A stretch of 64,000 nucleotides of DNA from Dolomedes plantarius. Its lineage: Eukaryota > Arthropoda > Arachnida > Araneae > Dolomedidae. The stretch is from contig OU015501.1 in assembly GCA_907164885.2 (NCBI GenBank), positions 25,670,083 through 25,734,082 of the forward strand, in the 5' to 3' direction. Shown here one piece after another: positions 60,550 through 64,000 of the stretch. Within the stretch, counting starts at the first letter, position 1. Every line of letters begins with the position of its first letter. The notes under the pieces were generated by a model, which saw only the letters and a list, made by a program, of their open reading frames with translations, made no database searches and was not told where the DNA came from. The translations under genes were made by a program, and so were the position numbers.

Positions 60550-62585
60550 TTAAAAATAATTCCTACAATATCATACACTTTTAATTTACTGTGATTAAAA
60601 TAATACAAATACGGAATATTTATCTTTATTTTGGTTTTCTTGTACATACGTAATAAATAATATGCGAAAACAAAAATAACAAGAAGATAATCCACTTAAT
60701 TGATGAAAAGAAAACAATAGAGCCTAAAGATTTAACTGCTGGATAACAACAAAGTGAATCGTCTATTCGAAAGATCTGAAAAAAATTATAGGGGGAAAAA
60801 AGTCGGATGCAGGTGGAGGCGAGAAAAAAAAAAAACTCCACTGGAAACTCAATTGCATTCTCTTCGAAGAGGATCGCTTCTGTATCAACAACTACCTCAA
60901 CGACGTCTTTTCGTTCACTCATTTATCCCCAACCATTTGACCTGGTTTCACAATGAGCCGCTCCTTGACTTAAAGAAAGGGTTAGAAGCCGAAGACGGCT
61001 TGCCATTGAAATGGCACAATAAACTTAAAAAGGCTTTTCCATCTCATAAAAAGTGGTTGCCAAAGAGGTGAAAAATTGTTCGCAACATTTGTCTTCGATT
61101 TTCTAAAGTATTAGGAATAATTTCGCGGGGACATATTAAAAGGAAGATTTGTTGCACTTTTCATTAATATCTGGAATTATTCTCCAATCGCATATTTGAG
61201 TAAATATGGACGCCACTCAAATGTTTTATGGGTTGCATTATTGCAGATTCTATTAATATGAACTTTTGTACGACAAAGGATGAATATGCATAAAGATTTC
61301 ATTTTTATTTTTTACGTGAAAAGAGAGTAAAAGAAGGAAATACAAAATTGATCTCTACGCATCATTAATATCCAAACCAAATCAGTAGTAATTAAAATAT
61401 GATGATTAAATTTACCTTGGGATTAATAGGCAGGCATTAAACATTGAAAGGCTAAAATGATTTTAAAAGTTTATTGGAGTAAAGATTTTTTGTATATATA
61501 TATATATATATATATTAACGAATGCCATAAAATAACGTTAATAAAGTCATAAAATGGTATAAAATATAGTTTTATATTACGATTGAAAGCAAAAGTCCAA
61601 AAATCAGTCTACTATAGAAAAGTTAAAAAATACAAACTTTGAAGCTAATGTTGTACGATTCATAAAGGCGAAGGCCTCGAAAGCTTGGGTGGCGTAGCGG
61701 TGCAGCAAAAGTGCGATGATATCGAGTTTTATTCACGAACTGGTTAAATTATATTCCAAGAGTGTGTGGCAAATGACGAGAAACGGAAGGTAGTTAATTT
61801 AACTTTAAATATATATGACTAAAATTGTTAATATTTTTTTTAATTAAGCAGAATAGTTTCTGGTTAAATGTTTGTTGCGAAATTTATCATACACTACATC
61901 ACACTAATTTACAGAAGGTCGTTCGCACTTTCTGGAAATTATTTTGATAGTTAAGTTTTATGTATAAATGCCGTATTTTTTGCGGCGATTTGCTTCTCTA
62001 GCTAGAATCCTAGCGAGAACTCTAGCTAGAATTTTCCATGAAAGTAAACTTTGTCTTAGTAGTGTCATGTCATTTTTACCCCATTCCTCTTGGATCGTTT
62101 TCCAAAGTCCGTTCAGTGTTCTTGGATGCCGTTTTCCTAAGGCTCGTTTTAATAAACCGAAAGTTAATTTTAATTAATTGATCGTTTTAATTAATTGATA
62201 CGAATATTTCTCATCGGAAAGTGCTGTTACGTAACCATCGAGCGATCTTTCAATTTTAAGAGCAATTTTCAAAATACATCTTTTATTTGACATTCCAATC
62301 AAAACAAAACAATAGCAGACGATTATTCTGAAGTCGCCAAATTTTTATCTCAAAATGCAAACAACAAAAATAAATCACAAAATCGTTTCCATAAAGTGCG
62401 AACGACCTTTTGTTTATTAATGCTGAACAAGCCGGTAAAAATGAAATTTAGAAATATTTACTTTTTAAGCATTTGTTCTAGGTTTTGACAATATTTACTG
62501 TAGTTACACTGTATGCGCATTCATGGCGAAAATAATTCCAACTATGTAAATCACTTCCAATGATAAAATTGATTATTTATATGTA
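60550..62585. other. AT-rich DNA, no gene recognised
   Basis: Includes a short (AT)n tract at 61492-61515. The 105-codon frame at 60754-61071 is rich in Lys/Arg from A-runs and has no motif. A less AT-rich patch at 61670-61790 is unassigned. Confidence 0.5.
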
Positions 62586-62657
62586 AAACTAGCTGAAAAT
62601 CCGCCCTTCGCTACGGAGTACATTCAAATTAAATACAACGGTCAATGTATGCAATTA

Positions 62658-62694
<37 letters not shown>

Positions 62695-62725
62695 AATACG
62701 ACGATCAATGTATACAATTGATGTA

Positions 62726-62756
<31 letters not shown>

Positions 62757-63365
62757 CGTAAGGGATATTTTTATAGACAAAATAATGTAGAAGAAAATAT
62801 TCAAATTAAATGTAATAGGACATACTAAAGAATATAGTACAGTTAATATAGTACAGTTTGAAGAACATAATATCTTTTATTGTATTTTAATATTTTTTGG
62901 ATAATGTCAAATCGTCTGCCGCATTAGCAAGAAAGTTTTTTTTGTCCATTTAATTGTTATACACCTGACGATAAATTTATTTAAAGTACCAGAAAAAGAA
63001 ATTACGTGAGCAGCATTTCATAAATTAAATTCTAAAAATGAATCTTTAAAAATTCCCCAAAAATCAGAAAATGAAAAGATTCGAAAATGATCTCATTTTA
63101 AAGGAACTTTTATGATCTTTCTCGTGATATAAATTTTATAACCCGCAATTTATTATTTTAAATGCAAACTTAAAGAAAATTACTAAAACAGCTTAAAAAT
63201 TTAATTAAAAAAATCTAAGAAGAATTTTTCAAAAATCTTTCTTAGGGCACCCCTACACTATAAGAAGAATCACCATGCAAAATTTCAGCAATTTTGGTCT
63301 AGCGGTTTGGTCTGTGCGTTGTATGTCAGTCAGTGAGTCGGAATTGTTTTAGATATATAGATAAT
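62586..63365. repeat. Probable dispersed repeat with TAGCTGAAAATCCGCC... and ...GTCAGTCAGTGAG ends
   Basis: The start ACTAGCTGAAAATCCGCCCT followed by TCGCTACGG, and the end TTTCAGCAATTTTGGTCTAG followed by CGGTTTGGTCTGTGCG and GTCAGTCAGTGAG, resemble a repeat type common in invertebrate genomes. Inside, a unit of about 65 bp (GATCAATGTATACAATTGAT-type followed by an (AT)n tract) is present twice at 62636-62755. No coding capacity. The classification is from memory and uncertain. Confidence 0.4.
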
Positions 63366-63506
63366 AGAAAAGCTCTCATATCAAATAACTGTATTGTATA
63401 GATTAAATTTTATGTTCTTTCCGATACCGCTGAGTTACACCAGAACGCAGCAGTTTAAAAATATACACAACTTTATGAAGACTCTTTAATTTAAAACATG
63501 CTTGAA

Positions 63507-63849
63507 GGGCTTGAGTTAGCCTTGTGGTAGCGCACTGGTTTTCGGTGCTGAGGGTGCTCGGATCGAATACTGACGCGCGCCTATAAATAATTCCTTGTCA
63601 AGAGTGGATATGGGCACGTTTAATCTGTAGACCGTAAAGTACCCTCTATGAGGTCAGAAAGTGTGGGGGAGGGTAAATTCCCCCCAGATGTCGATTCTGG
63701 GAGTGCTCGGTCAAAATTTAGGTGGCAACTAGATAAGACGGACTCCGACCCTTGAGGTGCTTTATAAATCGGAGACTCACACTTCAGCCCGAAGCTTATA
63801 TGGACCTGGTCTGAAACTTCCAGCCAAGTGGCATTAGAAGCAACAACGA
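63507..63849 (+). mobile_element. SINE-1 copy D, full length, plus strand
   Basis: The head GGGCTTGAGTTAGCCTTGTG (A-box-like) and GGTGCTCGGATCGAATACT (degenerate B-box) are followed by the SINE-1 body (CCCTCTATGAGGTCAGAAAG, GGTCAAAATTTAGGTGGCAA, ACACTTCAGCCCGAAGCTTA). It ends in GAAGCAACAACGA. It runs opposite to copies A-C. The target duplication is not clear. Confidence 0.8.
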
Positions 63850-64000
63850 AATATGATTTAAACCGGCATATCTTTTTTTTCTTGTCTTGCATGCGTTGTT
63901 TCTTTCTTTAAAAGTATTTTAACTGCTGCTATAATTGCATGGTACATTAAGCAAATACTCTTCAGTTTAAAATTCATATTCGCAACATTTACTATTACTA

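Noticed and set aside
60754..61071. 105-codon Lys/Arg-rich frame
   Set aside because: Driven by A-rich runs; no motif and no splice sites, and partly open on the other strand as well.

Overview
This is a eukaryotic, strongly AT-rich, intron/intergenic-type window with no bacterial features, no rRNA and no stand-alone tRNA gene. The tRNA-headed SINEs, the density of Tc1, mariner, hAT and piggyBac relics and the long (AC)n(AT)n tracts look like an arthropod genome. I think a spider is most likely, because I associate several of these repeats with spider genomes; that is recall, not a search result. Nearly all recognisable content is mobile DNA in various states of decay. The only candidate for a host gene is one 37-codon exon on the minus strand (14369-14479) with good splice sites at both ends. 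It suggests that at least part of the window is intron of a larger minus-strand gene.

Layout, left half. Position 1-264 is the end of a TTAA-type DNA transposon. A four-copy MITE family (2700, 5366, 36833, 60291) is scattered through otherwise empty AT-rich DNA. A diverged ~470-bp tandem duplication lies at 11.5-12.3 kb and long dinucleotide tracts at 0.8, 12.3, 12.9 and 13.2 kb. The candidate exon and a tRNA-type SINE are at 14.4-14.9 kb, small hAT derivatives at 15.7 and 20.7 kb, and a second SINE family at 19.8 kb. The most structured locus is 21.7-25.5 kb. There a piggyBac element (TTAA at both ends, only the cysteine-rich C-terminus left) is split by a 2.85-kb element with ~540-bp inverted repeats, an 8-bp target duplication, three evenly placed CGGTCGCGCA-type sites per arm and a broken transposase-like gene. 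From 25.7 to 30 kb there are a foldback MITE, two more SINE-1 copies, other tRNA-headed repeats, a piggyBac-like MITE and a ~390-bp (AC)(AT)(GT) tract.

Right half. Two different Tc1-family elements (32780-34193 and 34472-35878) lie close together with TA target duplications. They carry inactivating changes, including loss of a catalytic Asp in the first. Position 43.5-47.3 kb holds hAT-like ends, a 245-bp piggyBac MITE, a mariner with a SINE nested inside it and a 171-bp foldback MITE. These are followed by a ~160-bp-period tandem array (47.4-48.15 kb). Position 49598-56225 is an LTR retrotransposon present as LTR-internal-LTR-internal-LTR on the minus strand. It has a single outer AGTT target duplication, a GGCGCC primer-binding site and a polypurine tract. 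Its gag-like and basic/proline-rich ORFs are not accompanied by protease, reverse transcriptase or integrase, so it is non-autonomous. A heavily decayed third Tc1 element follows (57843-59528), and a SINE-1 copy closes the window (63507-63849).

The elements do not form a pathway. They record layered insertions: SINE in mariner, long-TIR element in piggyBac, Tc1 in a TA tract. Each autonomous-type gene here is broken, so any current movement would need proteins supplied from elsewhere in the genome.
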